From contig NZ_QDDJ01000003.1 of the NCBI RefSeq assembly GCF_003121625.1, forward strand, positions 248,001 through 312,000: 64,000 bases of DNA, in the 5' to 3' direction. The stretch is from Ornithinimicrobium cavernae (lineage in GTDB: Bacteria > Actinomycetota > Actinomycetes > Actinomycetales > Dermatophilaceae). Numbering within the stretch: the stretch's first letter is position 1; each line of letters begins with the position of its first letter. The notes under the pieces were generated by a model. The model ran no database searches. It was not told the origin of the DNA and saw only the letters and a list, made by a program, of their open reading frames with translations. This document shows, piece by piece, positions 17,030 to 25,426 of the stretch. Made by a program: the position numbers and the translations under genes.

Positions 17030-18381
17030 GTGCCGAGCCGGCCGCCAAGGTCGTAGCGGACGCGGACTACGCCTCCCGCCCGGTACCACGCGAGGCGCAA
17101 CGACACTGGTTCTCGGTCGCTGTGACAAAGTTCGGGCAGGTGTCTGCGCTCAGTCAGTTCCTCATCGGCTCCACCTTGGGCTTCGGTATGACGTTCTTCC
17201 ATGCCTTCCTGGCCATCACTATGGGCTCGGTCATCCTTCAGATCGTCTCCATCCTCGTTGGCATCATCGGCCAGCGGCAAGGGTTAACCACATCGCTCCT
17301 GACCCGCTGGACGGGCTTCGGTCGTGGCGGCGCTGCCGTGGTCGGAGCGGTCATCGCGATCAGCAGCATCGGCTGGTTCGGCATCCAGTCCGCCGTTTCC
17401 GCGCAGGGCCTGCACTCCACCGTCGGTGTCATGCCTGAGTGGCTATGGGCGCTGCTCTTCGGCCTGGCGATCACAGTGGTGGTCATCGTCGGCTTCTCCA
17501 TGATCGCCCGCGTTGCGTACATCGCGGTGCCGGCCTTCCTCCTCCTGGTCATCTGGTCGGTAGCGGTGGAACTCACGCGCCATGACATCGGCGACCTCCT
17601 AACCAGCCCACCGCCGGGTCCGGAGATCAGTCTGCTCGCCGGCACGGGGATCGTCGCTGGAGGATTCATTGTCGGCGCCGTCATCAACTCAGACATCACC
17701 CGCTACAACCGCAGCCCCGGAGACGTCGTCAAGCAGACGATTGTCGGCATTTCCGGTGGGGAGTACCTCATCGGGCTGATTGGGGTCCTGCTCGCCCATG
17801 CCGTGCACACGGACGACGTCATTGCCATCATCTTGTCCTCAGTCGGGTGGGTCGGCGTCCTCGTCATCATTCTGGGTACAGTCAAGATCAACGATATCAA
17901 CCTGTACTCGTCGGTATTCGGTATCGTTAATCTGCTCAACACGCTGTTCAAGCGTCCAGTGGACCGCAAGGTCGTCGCTATTAGTGTGGGAATCGCGGGT
18001 AGCATTCTCGGAGCCGTCGGTATTCTGGACCATTTCACCGCCTTCCTAACATTCCTAGGGGTGCTCATGCCGCCCGTCGCGGCGGTGATGATCGCCGAAT
18101 ACTTCGTGGTCAAGACCTGGCGCGGCGAGCTTGAGGCGGCCCGCGCAGAAAACACCATCCCAGAGACAGAGCCGGTGTGGGTGCCCACAACGTTGGTCGT
18201 GTGGGCAATCGGTTCCGCAGTCGGGTACTTCATCCCGTGGGGCATTCCCGCGATCAACTCCCTGATCGTGGCCTTCGTCCTGTACGTCCTGGCCGGACGG
18301 ATGAGTTTGGTTCGCGAAACCGGGCGAGGTACCTGTCCTGAGCGCGCGGCCATCTCTCAGCCTGCCTCGGCGATGGACTGA
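17026..18381 (+). CDS. NCS1-family permease (cytosine/purine/hydantoin type)
   Basis: 451-residue membrane transporter with about 12 helices, related to CodB and the hydantoin carrier Mhp1. Typical features are the N-terminal motif region FGQVSALSQFLIGSTLGFGM, SSIGWFGIQSAVSAQGL, and the DITRYNRSPGD segment between helices, which is characteristic of the family. It overlaps the racemase gene by 4 bases (GTGA). It presumably imports the substrate of the operon by cation symport. The exact ligand cannot be told from sequence. Confidence 0.9.
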   Translation: MSAEPAAKVVADADYASRPVPREAQRHWFSVAVTKFGQVSALSQFLIGSTLGFGMTFFHAFLAITMGSVILQIVSILVGIIGQRQGLTTSLLTRWTGFGRGGAAVVGAVIAISSIGWFGIQSAVSAQGLHSTVGVMPEWLWALLFGLAITVVVIVGFSMIARVAYIAVPAFLLLVIWSVAVELTRHDIGDLLTSPPPGPEISLLAGTGIVAGGFIVGAVINSDITRYNRSPGDVVKQTIVGISGGEYLIGLIGVLLAHAVHTDDVIAIILSSVGWVGVLVIILGTVKINDINLYSSVFGIVNLLNTLFKRPVDRKVVAISVGIAGSILGAVGILDHFTAFLTFLGVLMPPVAAVMIAEYFVVKTWRGELEAARAENTIPETEPVWVPTTLVVWAIGSAVGYFIPWGIPAINSLIVAFVLYVLAGRMSLVRETGRGTCPERAAISQPASAMD

Positions 18382-18412
18382 AGGCCGGACACTCGACACG
18401 AAAGTGAGCAGC

Positions 18413-19960
18413 ATGCGAATCGGCATTGACGTCGGTGGAACCAACACAGACGCCGTCCTTATGGATGGTGATCGGGTAGTCGGCGCGATCAAGCGTCACA
18501 CGCAGACCGACGTGACGGAGGGTATCCGCGAGGCGCTGCAGGCCCTTCAGAGCGCCACGGCTTTCGACCCAGCAATCGTCGAGGGGGTGATGATTGGTAC
18601 CACCCACTTCATCAACGCCCTCGTCGAAGCGGATCGCCTCGCGCCAACGGCGGCGCTGCGGCTGTGCCTCCCCGCCACCGCGGCTCTGCCGCCGTTGACG
18701 GCGTGGCCCAAGGGGCTGGCACAGGCGGTCGGCGGCAGCTGGTACCTGGTGGGAGGCGGCCACGAGTTCGACGGGCGACAGATCGCCCCGCTCGACGAGG
18801 AAGCCATCCGCAAGGCGACGGCTCAGATGGGCGCAGAAGGAATCCGCTCGGTGGCCATCACCAGTGTCTTCTCGCCCGTCAACTCCGAGTTTGAGGAGCG
18901 CGCGGCTGCCATCGTTGCTGAAGAGCTGCCCCACGTGGCTGTGTCGATGTCCCAGCACGTCGGTAGGGTCGGCCTGCTGGAACGTGAGAATGCCACGATT
19001 ATCAACGCCGCCCTGCGTGAACTCGCTTCTCAGGTGGTCGACGGGCTCGTCGAGGTGCTGCGGGATCTGTCCGTCGCCGCGCCCCTCTTCCTGACCCAGA
19101 ACGACGGGACCCTCATGGCCGTCGATGTGGTCCGTCACTACCCGGTCTCGACCTTCGCTTCGGGGCCGACCAATTCAATGCGTGGCGCCGCCGCCCTGAC
19201 GGGCCTGACCGACTGCGCCGTGATCGACGTGGGTGGCACGACCAGCGACATCGGCGTCCTTCGAAATGGCTTCCCCCGCGAAGCGAGCACGGCCATCGAG
19301 GTCGCAGGAATCCGCACGAACTTCCGGATGCCGGACGTTGTCTCGATCGGTATCGGCGGCGGGAGCCGCATCCACGACAACGGTGACATGGTGGGACCTG
19401 ACTCCGTCGGGTACCGCCTGCCCACCGACGCACTCGTCTTCGGTGGCTCCAACCTGACGGCAACCGACATCGCGGTTGCCGCCGGTAGGGCTGACATCGG
19501 TGACCGCTCGCTGGTACGGCACCTGGACCCCGAGATGGTCCAGCGGAGCCTGGCCTACGTCGCTCGACGCAGCACCGAGCTCGTGGATTCGATGCGCACC
19601 TCGGCAGAGCCGCTACCGGTCGTGGCCGTGGGCGGCGGCTCCATCCTCCTGCCGGATGTGCTTGACGGCATCGGTGCCGTTCGCCGCCCCGAGAACCACA
19701 GCGTGGCCAACGCCGTAGGCGCGGCGATCGCTCAGGTGTCCGGTGAAGTCGACCGCATCTTCGCTGTGGCTTCCGGCGACCGAGAAAAGACCCTTGACCT
19801 GGCACGCCAGGAGGCTGTCGACCGTGCTACCGCGGCCGGAGCCACTCCGGGCTCTGTACAGGTTGTTGAACTCGATGAGGTGCCGATCCCGTACCTACCC
19901 GGCAATGCCACCCGAATCAGGGTCAAGGCCGTAGGCGACCTCAGCTACACCATCCGATGA
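18413..19960 (+). CDS. Hydantoinase/oxoprolinase (HyuA-like) family protein
   Basis: 515-residue ASKHA-fold protein of the hydantoinase A/oxoprolinase family, whose members hydrolyse cyclic amides at the cost of ATP. N-terminal IGIDVGGTNTDAVLMDGD and VMIGTTHFINAL begin the Hydant_A_N region. LFLTQNDGTL, CAVIDVGGTTSDIGVLRNG and VVSIGIGGGS mark the nucleotide-binding core. It is shorter than full HyuA or 5-oxoprolinase, and no HyuB partner is present; DUF917 proteins follow instead. ATG 18413 is preferred over GTG 18404. Confidence 0.82.
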   Translation: MRIGIDVGGTNTDAVLMDGDRVVGAIKRHTQTDVTEGIREALQALQSATAFDPAIVEGVMIGTTHFINALVEADRLAPTAALRLCLPATAALPPLTAWPKGLAQAVGGSWYLVGGGHEFDGRQIAPLDEEAIRKATAQMGAEGIRSVAITSVFSPVNSEFEERAAAIVAEELPHVAVSMSQHVGRVGLLERENATIINAALRELASQVVDGLVEVLRDLSVAAPLFLTQNDGTLMAVDVVRHYPVSTFASGPTNSMRGAAALTGLTDCAVIDVGGTTSDIGVLRNGFPREASTAIEVAGIRTNFRMPDVVSIGIGGGSRIHDNGDMVGPDSVGYRLPTDALVFGGSNLTATDIAVAAGRADIGDRSLVRHLDPEMVQRSLAYVARRSTELVDSMRTSAEPLPVVAVGGGSILLPDVLDGIGAVRRPENHSVANAVGAAIAQVSGEVDRIFAVASGDREKTLDLARQEAVDRATAAGATPGSVQVVELDEVPIPYLPGNATRIRVKAVGDLSYTIR

Positions 19961-19976
19961 CCGTAGGAGAGCGCAC

Positions 19977-21092
19977 GTGACCTGGACCCTGAACGCATCC
20001 GACCTGGACGACTTGGCGCGCGGCGCGGCGCTGCTGGGCACCGGTGGGGGCGGAGACCCCCACGTGGGACGACTGCTCGCGCTCACCGCGATCGAGCAGT
20101 ACGGCCCGATCACCATCATCGATCCGGACGAGCTGGACGACGACGCCTTCGTCATCCCGACTGCCCAGATGGGCGCTCCGACCGTCGTCGCTGAAAAGCT
20201 CCCCGCCGGGACGGAAGGGGTCGTTGCCCTGCGCGCCCTGGAACAACGGTTGGGCCGGACGGCCGACGCGACGATGCCTATCGAGTGCGGCGGAGTGAAC
20301 TCGATGATCCCCCTGCACATCGCCGCAGTGGCTGGACTCCCGGTGGTGGACGCCGACGGAATGGGGCGTGCCTTCCCCGAACTCCAGATGGAGACCTTCT
20401 CCGTCTACGGCATCAATGGGTCTCCGTTGGCGCTCGCCGGCGAGAACGGCGAATCCGCGATCATCGACACCGGCGCGGACAACAAGCGCATGGAAGACTT
20501 CGCGCGGGCCCTGACCGTGACCCTCGGGGGAGTAGCCCACATCGCCGAGTACTCCATGACGGGGGCTGACGTGAAGCGCACCGCTGTGCCGCGAACCCTC
20601 ACTCTGGCACTGACCGTCGGCCGCGCGATCCGGACAGCTCGTGAAGATCATGTAGATCCGCTCGAACGCCTCGCGGAGGCACTGGCGCCCACCTTGTACT
20701 CCCACCTGCGAGTGCTCTTTAGGGGCAAGGTGACCGACGTGGAGCGGCGGACGGTCGGTGGCTTCACCCGTGGAGCGGCTCAACTGAAGGCGCCGAACGG
20801 CTCCGGCATGCACATCGCGTTCCAGAACGAGAACCTCACCGCCTACCGCGACGGCAAGCTCGTGTGCATCGTGCCGGATCTCATCTGCATCCTCGAGGCC
20901 GAAACCGCCGAACCGATCACCACAGAGGCCCTGCGATACGGTCAACGGGTCAACGTGATCGGCATCTCGACCCCCGATATGATGCGCACGCCCCGCGCCT
21001 TGGATACCTTCGGCCCCCGGGCGTTCGGGCTCAACGAGGACTACCGGCCGGTGGAGGCGCACGATGCGGCGGAGGAAGCCCTCGCACGGTGA
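19977..21092 (+). CDS. DUF917 family protein, copy 1
   Basis: 371-residue DUF917 protein; from memory, Pfam now names this family after an S-methyl-thiohydantoin desulfurase. The signature GTGGGGDPHVGRLLAL is near the N-terminus. It is followed by IECGGVNSM, GLPVVDADGMGRAFPELQM and, near the C-terminus, VPDLICILEAETAEPITTEA. The GTG start follows the HyuA-like gene by 16 bases. The downstream gene is a divergent paralogue overlapping by 29 bases. It probably acts on the same ring compound as the HyuA-like protein; the reaction is not established. Confidence 0.8.
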   Translation: MTWTLNASDLDDLARGAALLGTGGGGDPHVGRLLALTAIEQYGPITIIDPDELDDDAFVIPTAQMGAPTVVAEKLPAGTEGVVALRALEQRLGRTADATMPIECGGVNSMIPLHIAAVAGLPVVDADGMGRAFPELQMETFSVYGINGSPLALAGENGESAIIDTGADNKRMEDFARALTVTLGGVAHIAEYSMTGADVKRTAVPRTLTLALTVGRAIRTAREDHVDPLERLAEALAPTLYSHLRVLFRGKVTDVERRTVGGFTRGAAQLKAPNGSGMHIAFQNENLTAYRDGKLVCIVPDLICILEAETAEPITTEALRYGQRVNVIGISTPDMMRTPRALDTFGPRAFGLNEDYRPVEAHDAAEEALAR

Positions 21093-22170
21093 CCGCGAGG
21101 GACGCTCACTCACCATCGCGCGCGGTGACCTCGACGACTTCCTGCGCGGCGCGATGCTCTTGGGCTGCGGCGGAGGTGGAGACTTTCGCACCGGTGAGCT
21201 CTTGGCGGCCTCAGCCCTCGAGGACGGCCCCGTCGAAATGGTGACGGTCCCCGATGCTGTGCGGAGAAACCTGACGACGGTACCCCTCGGAGTGGTGGGC
21301 GCGGCCGGTGGTGTCTTTGACGAGCGGCTACCAAGTGGGAGGGAGTACTGCCAGGTACTCGACGCGATGGAGCAGATCACCGGCGCCAAGGTCGGCGCCA
21401 TCCTGCCGATCGAGGCGGGTGGCCTCAACGGGCCGCTGGGCGTGTGGGCCTCAGCCACCATGGGACTTCCGTTGGTCGATGCAGACCTGTGTGGCCGAGC
21501 GGTGCCACGTCTCGACCAGATGACGGCCGGATTCGCCGGCCGACCGATGACACCTGCTGTCGGTGTCGATGCCGACGGCCGCAGAATCGACCTCGGTGTG
21601 AGCGGTACCCCGTACGGTAGCGACCGTCTGGAGAGGGCCATCCGCGCCATTCTCGCCGCTGGCACGGGATGGATCGCAGTTGGCTTCCGACCGCTGACCC
21701 CCCAGGAGCTGCCGGACAGGGTCGTGTCCGGCACGATCAGCCGATGTCTGGCCCTGGGACGGGCTCTCGGTGCGCCACAGCGTTCGCCCGGCGCGAGCCG
21801 TCTCGTTTCCGCTTCCCTCGGCGCTAGCGTGCTGGCCAGAGGGCGAGTGCTCGGCTGGCGACGGGCCGACTTCCGCCGGAAAAACGATGTCGGCTGGTGC
21901 GCCGTGGAGTCACCCGATGGGCTGGTCAGGATCGACGTCCAGAGCGAGATCCTAGCCGTTGCCATCGACGGTCGGACCGTGGCCGAGACTCCGGACGTTC
22001 TCTCGTTGCTCGATGCGGGCAGCGGTCAGGTGCTGGACCTCGACTCCGTGCGGACGGGTGCCCATGTCGAGGTGGTCGGTATCGAGGCCCTGTACCCCCA
22101 GTCGCGCGAGGAGTTCCTGCAACGGGTCGGGCCATCGGGCTTCGGGATCGAACCGTCTGTGCTCCGGTGA
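21064..22170 (+). CDS. DUF917 family protein, copy 2
   Basis: 368-residue paralogue of the preceding protein. Aligned landmarks are DLDDFLRGAMLLGCGGGGDF, LPIEAGGLNG and GLPLVDADLCGRAVPRLDQM, with extensive divergence between them. The C-terminal half ends in VLSLLDAGSGQVLDLDSVRTG, as in copy 1. ATG 21064 is the only good start and overlaps copy 1 by 29 bases, indicating translational coupling. Tight coupling of two unlike copies suggests a heteromeric enzyme or sequential steps. The function is unknown. Confidence 0.78.
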   Translation: MRRRKPSHGDREGRSLTIARGDLDDFLRGAMLLGCGGGGDFRTGELLAASALEDGPVEMVTVPDAVRRNLTTVPLGVVGAAGGVFDERLPSGREYCQVLDAMEQITGAKVGAILPIEAGGLNGPLGVWASATMGLPLVDADLCGRAVPRLDQMTAGFAGRPMTPAVGVDADGRRIDLGVSGTPYGSDRLERAIRAILAAGTGWIAVGFRPLTPQELPDRVVSGTISRCLALGRALGAPQRSPGASRLVSASLGASVLARGRVLGWRRADFRRKNDVGWCAVESPDGLVRIDVQSEILAVAIDGRTVAETPDVLSLLDAGSGQVLDLDSVRTGAHVEVVGIEALYPQSREEFLQRVGPSGFGIEPSVLR

Positions 22171-23693
22171 CCGACCTCGGAGCTGTTCTGCGACTGCCCG
22201 GCTGGCGCGACGCGGTCACGCTCGATGCGGGGCCTGCGGCGACCTGCGGCGCGGTCAGCGACGTGTCGCTGGTCCAGGGTCACCCGGAAGAATTTGGAGG
22301 CACTCCGGGCACGCTGTACCTGGTGCTCGAGGCTGACCTGGCCGTGTGGCGCTGGGACGGTGTCATCCGGGCGGCCGCCGATGTCTCCGCGGCCGCGGTG
22401 ATCGTGCCGGCTGCCGCACACCTGGAGCGCCCGAGCCAGTTGCTCGCAGCCCGGTTGCGGTTGTCCGTGTACCGGCTGAGTCCAGGTCACGCGGCGCTAC
22501 CAGCGCTCGCGATCGAAGCGCTGTCCCTGCTCGCGCTGCCGCAGGTGCACGGCGCGGAGCTGGCGTCACGATTTGCAGCCATCGCCCTCACTGGGGCCGG
22601 CGAACCGACCGATCTCATGACGGCAGCCGGCAAGCTGGCTGGGGTCCCGGTCTGGGCTTGGCTGCCAGGGCGAAGTGGCCCCCTCACCACCGAGAAGATG
22701 GAAGGTATCGAGGTACCGCTCTCAGCGCCGGTAGCCGATGAGCGCATCCGCACCGTGCGCGTCAACGACGGATCAGGGGTGCAACTCGCGACCCAAATGG
22801 ATGCTGGCATTGCTACCGTCGGGTTGGCTCCCCTTCGCCATGGCACGCTGGAGGAGGTGGAGGTCGCCCCGCTGCTCCGCGGTCTGGCGTTGGCGCTCCG
22901 GGCGGGGCAAGCCCAGCAACTGCTCGCCGAGGAGTCAGCCGCGAGGGCTGCCCGCGATCTCCTGGACGAGGTTCTGGCGGCCGGATCGGAGACGACGCCG
23001 GCGCTGGAACAGCGCGCCGAGCAAGCCGGATTCCCGCTGGCCGGCTGGCTCGTTGGCTTCGCTGTCGCGCTCAGAGCCGACGCACCACAGGTGGCTGCCG
23101 CAGCACGCCTCGGCGAGGCGGTCAAGGCGTCCGGGCTTCACGGGGTCGTCGTGCCTCGAGCGGGTCACCTGGCCGGGTGGCTGGGGGTGAGTCGGCAGCC
23201 AAACGAAGCGACACGCGCCTCACTGGCGCGGCGGCTGCGTTTAGCGATAGAGGGTGTTGACTCCAGCCCCGAGGTGGCACTTGGCATCGGCCGACCAGCC
23301 CGAGGGGTCGACGGGCTGCGGTTGACGTTGGACGAGGCGCGTGAGGCCCTGGACGTGGCAGCCAGCCGGGCGGCCGGTTCGAGATCCGTCACAATCGACG
23401 CTCTAGGCATATCCGCCACTGTCCGGTCGTGGACCTCCGCGCCAGGCTTTCGTGCCACGGCGCGGAGTCGACTCCTACCGATCTTGGGTGAGCCGGACCT
23501 GGTCCACACCCTCCGAGTTCATCTCGACCAGTCGATCAATGTCACCGCCACGGCCCAGGTCATCGGTGTGCACCGCAACACCGTCATGACGCGCATCGCT
23601 CGGGTCGAGGCTCTTCTCGGCACCACGCTGGCAGACCCGGAGGAAAGGCTCGCGTTGCAGCTTGCCGTGCGGGCTATCGAACCCAGTTCGTAG
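22167..23693 (+). CDS. PucR-family transcriptional regulator
   Basis: 508-residue regulator. The N-terminal region (ESLHR-type sensing domain of PucR proteins) begins LGAVLRLPGWRDAVTLDAGP. The C-terminal helix-turn-helix is clear: LVHTLRVHLDQSINVTATAQ followed by VIGVHRNTVMTRIARVEALL. PucR proteins commonly activate purine or ureide catabolism. The GTG overlaps the DUF917 stop by 4 bases, so the regulator is made with its presumed target operon. Upstream open frame in the DUF917 gene is not used. Confidence 0.85.
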   Translation: MTDLGAVLRLPGWRDAVTLDAGPAATCGAVSDVSLVQGHPEEFGGTPGTLYLVLEADLAVWRWDGVIRAAADVSAAAVIVPAAAHLERPSQLLAARLRLSVYRLSPGHAALPALAIEALSLLALPQVHGAELASRFAAIALTGAGEPTDLMTAAGKLAGVPVWAWLPGRSGPLTTEKMEGIEVPLSAPVADERIRTVRVNDGSGVQLATQMDAGIATVGLAPLRHGTLEEVEVAPLLRGLALALRAGQAQQLLAEESAARAARDLLDEVLAAGSETTPALEQRAEQAGFPLAGWLVGFAVALRADAPQVAAAARLGEAVKASGLHGVVVPRAGHLAGWLGVSRQPNEATRASLARRLRLAIEGVDSSPEVALGIGRPARGVDGLRLTLDEAREALDVAASRAAGSRSVTIDALGISATVRSWTSAPGFRATARSRLLPILGEPDLVHTLRVHLDQSINVTATAQVIGVHRNTVMTRIARVEALLGTTLADPEERLALQLAVRAIEPSS

Positions 23694-23810
23694 AAACCTC
23701 CAGCACTCGCCGAGCAGGTCTCCTTCGTGGGTCCCGACGAGTGTGGGTTCAACCAGCCGGCCCCGCGCCGGATGACCCGTCACCGCACCCGCGCGCCGTA
23801 GGCTGGGCCT

Positions 23811-24140
23811 ATGCCGACGTTCTTCGAGGTCCAGCTGTGGGTCGGGCTCGCCCTGGGTGCGCTGGCGCTCGGCATCCAGGTCTGGGCGTTCATCGACGCA
23901 CTGCTCACGCGCGCTGATGCCTTCGTGGCCGCGGGCAAGCGCACCAAGCCGTTCTGGATGGCGATCACCGGCATCGCCGCCGCTGTCGGCCTGGTCCACC
24001 TCTACCAGCCGTTCGGCATGTTCAACCTGATCGCGATCGTGGCCGCGGCGGTCTACCTCACGGACGTGCGCCCGGCCGTGGCCCAGATCCGCGGCCGCCG
24101 CAGCGGCGGCTCCTCCCGCGGCCCCTACGGTCCGTGGTGA
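23811..24140 (+). CDS. DUF2516 family small membrane protein
   Basis: 109-residue protein with three hydrophobic segments (VGLALGALALGIQVWAFIDA, FWMAITGIAAAVGLV, LIAIVAAAVYL) and a basic Gly-rich tail, matching DUF2516. No function is known. In M. tuberculosis the member Rv0476 lies directly after hbhA (from memory); here the two are over 9 kb apart. The 117 bases before it (23694-23810) hold no gene. It overlaps the next gene by 4 bases. Confidence 0.85.
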   Translation: MPTFFEVQLWVGLALGALALGIQVWAFIDALLTRADAFVAAGKRTKPFWMAITGIAAAVGLVHLYQPFGMFNLIAIVAAAVYLTDVRPAVAQIRGRRSGGSSRGPYGPW

Positions 24141-25426
24141 CCCCACCGCATACCTCCCTGGTGGACGGGCCCGACGGGCCTCTCGAGATCCTCACGGCGG
24201 GACGCGGCGAGCCGCACACCGTCCTCGCGCACGGCCTCGCCGGCTCCATCCCGACGACCCGCCCCTATGCGGGGAAGGTGCCCGGCACGCGCACGTTCCT
24301 GCACTTCCGTGGCCATGGCGCCTCGGTGAGCCCCGACGGACCCTGGGAGTATGCCGATCTGGCGGCCGAGCTCTGGGCCGTCGCCGACCACGTGGGGGCC
24401 ACCCAGGCGCTGGGTATCAGCATGGGCGCGGGGGCACTGTGCGCCGGGCTCGCGCGCGACCCGCACCGGTTCGACCGGGTCGTCCTGGTCCTGCCGGCCG
24501 CGATCGACCGACCCCGCGAGGACGCCGCGATGGAACGGTTCGCCGTCCGTGCGGACCTCGTGGAGGCGGGCGACCCGGACGCCGTCGCCCGGCACCTGCT
24601 CGCCGATGAGCCCGAGGCGGTCCGCGCCGACCCGGGGGCGCAGCAGTGGGCGCGGGAGCAGGCCGGACGTCTCATCGGTTCGGGCGTCGCGCGGGCGCTG
24701 CGCACCCTCCCGCACCGCAGCCCGGTGCCCGACCGGGAGCTGCTCCGGCAGGTCACAGTGCCGGTGCTGGTCCTGGCCCAGGAGGGCGACGCGGCACACC
24801 CCGAGGCCGTCGCCCGCGAGCTCGCCGAGGTGCTACCGTCGGCGACTCTGCAGGTGCTGCCGCCCGGCGGCATCATGTGGGAGCATCGATCCCGCGTCCG
24901 TGACCTCGTGGGGGAGTTCCTCACGCCCATGGCCGACGCGCAGGCAACGAGACTCGGGGAGAGCACGCTGATGACCGACCGCATGACCATGACCCAGCAC
25001 GTCGCGACGCCGGAGGAGCTCGCGGAGGCGGCCCGGGGACAGACCACCGAGCCGTCGCCGACGGCCTACCACGACCGCACCCAGGACGTCTTCACCGTTG
25101 AGCGGCCGTGGGGGCGGTTCCAGCAGTTCGCGACGAACGAGCGGGTCACCGTCAAGACGGTCACCATCGCCCCCGGCCAGCGGTTGTCGCTGCAGCACCA
25201 CGCCGAGCGCAACGAGATGTGGCAGGTGCTGGACCTCCCCATCGAGGTCACCGTCGGCGACCGGACCTGGTCGGCGCAGCCCGGCGAGCTCGTGTGGGTC
25301 CCGGTCGGCAGCCTGCACCGCATGGGCAACACCGGCGACCGGCCGGCGCGGGTCCTCGAGCTCGCCTTCGGCGACTTCGACGAGGCCGACATCACCCGCG
25401 TCCAGGACGACTACCGCCGCGACTGA
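24137..25426 (+). CDS. Alpha/beta-hydrolase fused to a mannose-6-phosphate isomerase-type cupin
   Basis: Single open frame of 429 residues. Residues about 1-270 are an alpha/beta hydrolase: oxyanion HGLAGS, nucleophile elbow GISMG (Ser about 94), acid LVLAQEGDAAHPEA and candidate His in WEHRSRVRDLV. Residues about 315-425 form a cupin like the C-terminal domain of type II phosphomannose isomerases (ERPWGRFQQF, SLQHHAERNEMW, PAGELVW-like QPGELVWVPVGSLHRMGNTG). The substrate of neither half is evident. GTG 24137 overlaps DUF2516 by 4 bases. There is no stop between the halves. Confidence 0.8.
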   Translation: MTPPHTSLVDGPDGPLEILTAGRGEPHTVLAHGLAGSIPTTRPYAGKVPGTRTFLHFRGHGASVSPDGPWEYADLAAELWAVADHVGATQALGISMGAGALCAGLARDPHRFDRVVLVLPAAIDRPREDAAMERFAVRADLVEAGDPDAVARHLLADEPEAVRADPGAQQWAREQAGRLIGSGVARALRTLPHRSPVPDRELLRQVTVPVLVLAQEGDAAHPEAVARELAEVLPSATLQVLPPGGIMWEHRSRVRDLVGEFLTPMADAQATRLGESTLMTDRMTMTQHVATPEELAEAARGQTTEPSPTAYHDRTQDVFTVERPWGRFQQFATNERVTVKTVTIAPGQRLSLQHHAERNEMWQVLDLPIEVTVGDRTWSAQPGELVWVPVGSLHRMGNTGDRPARVLELAFGDFDEADITRVQDDYRRD

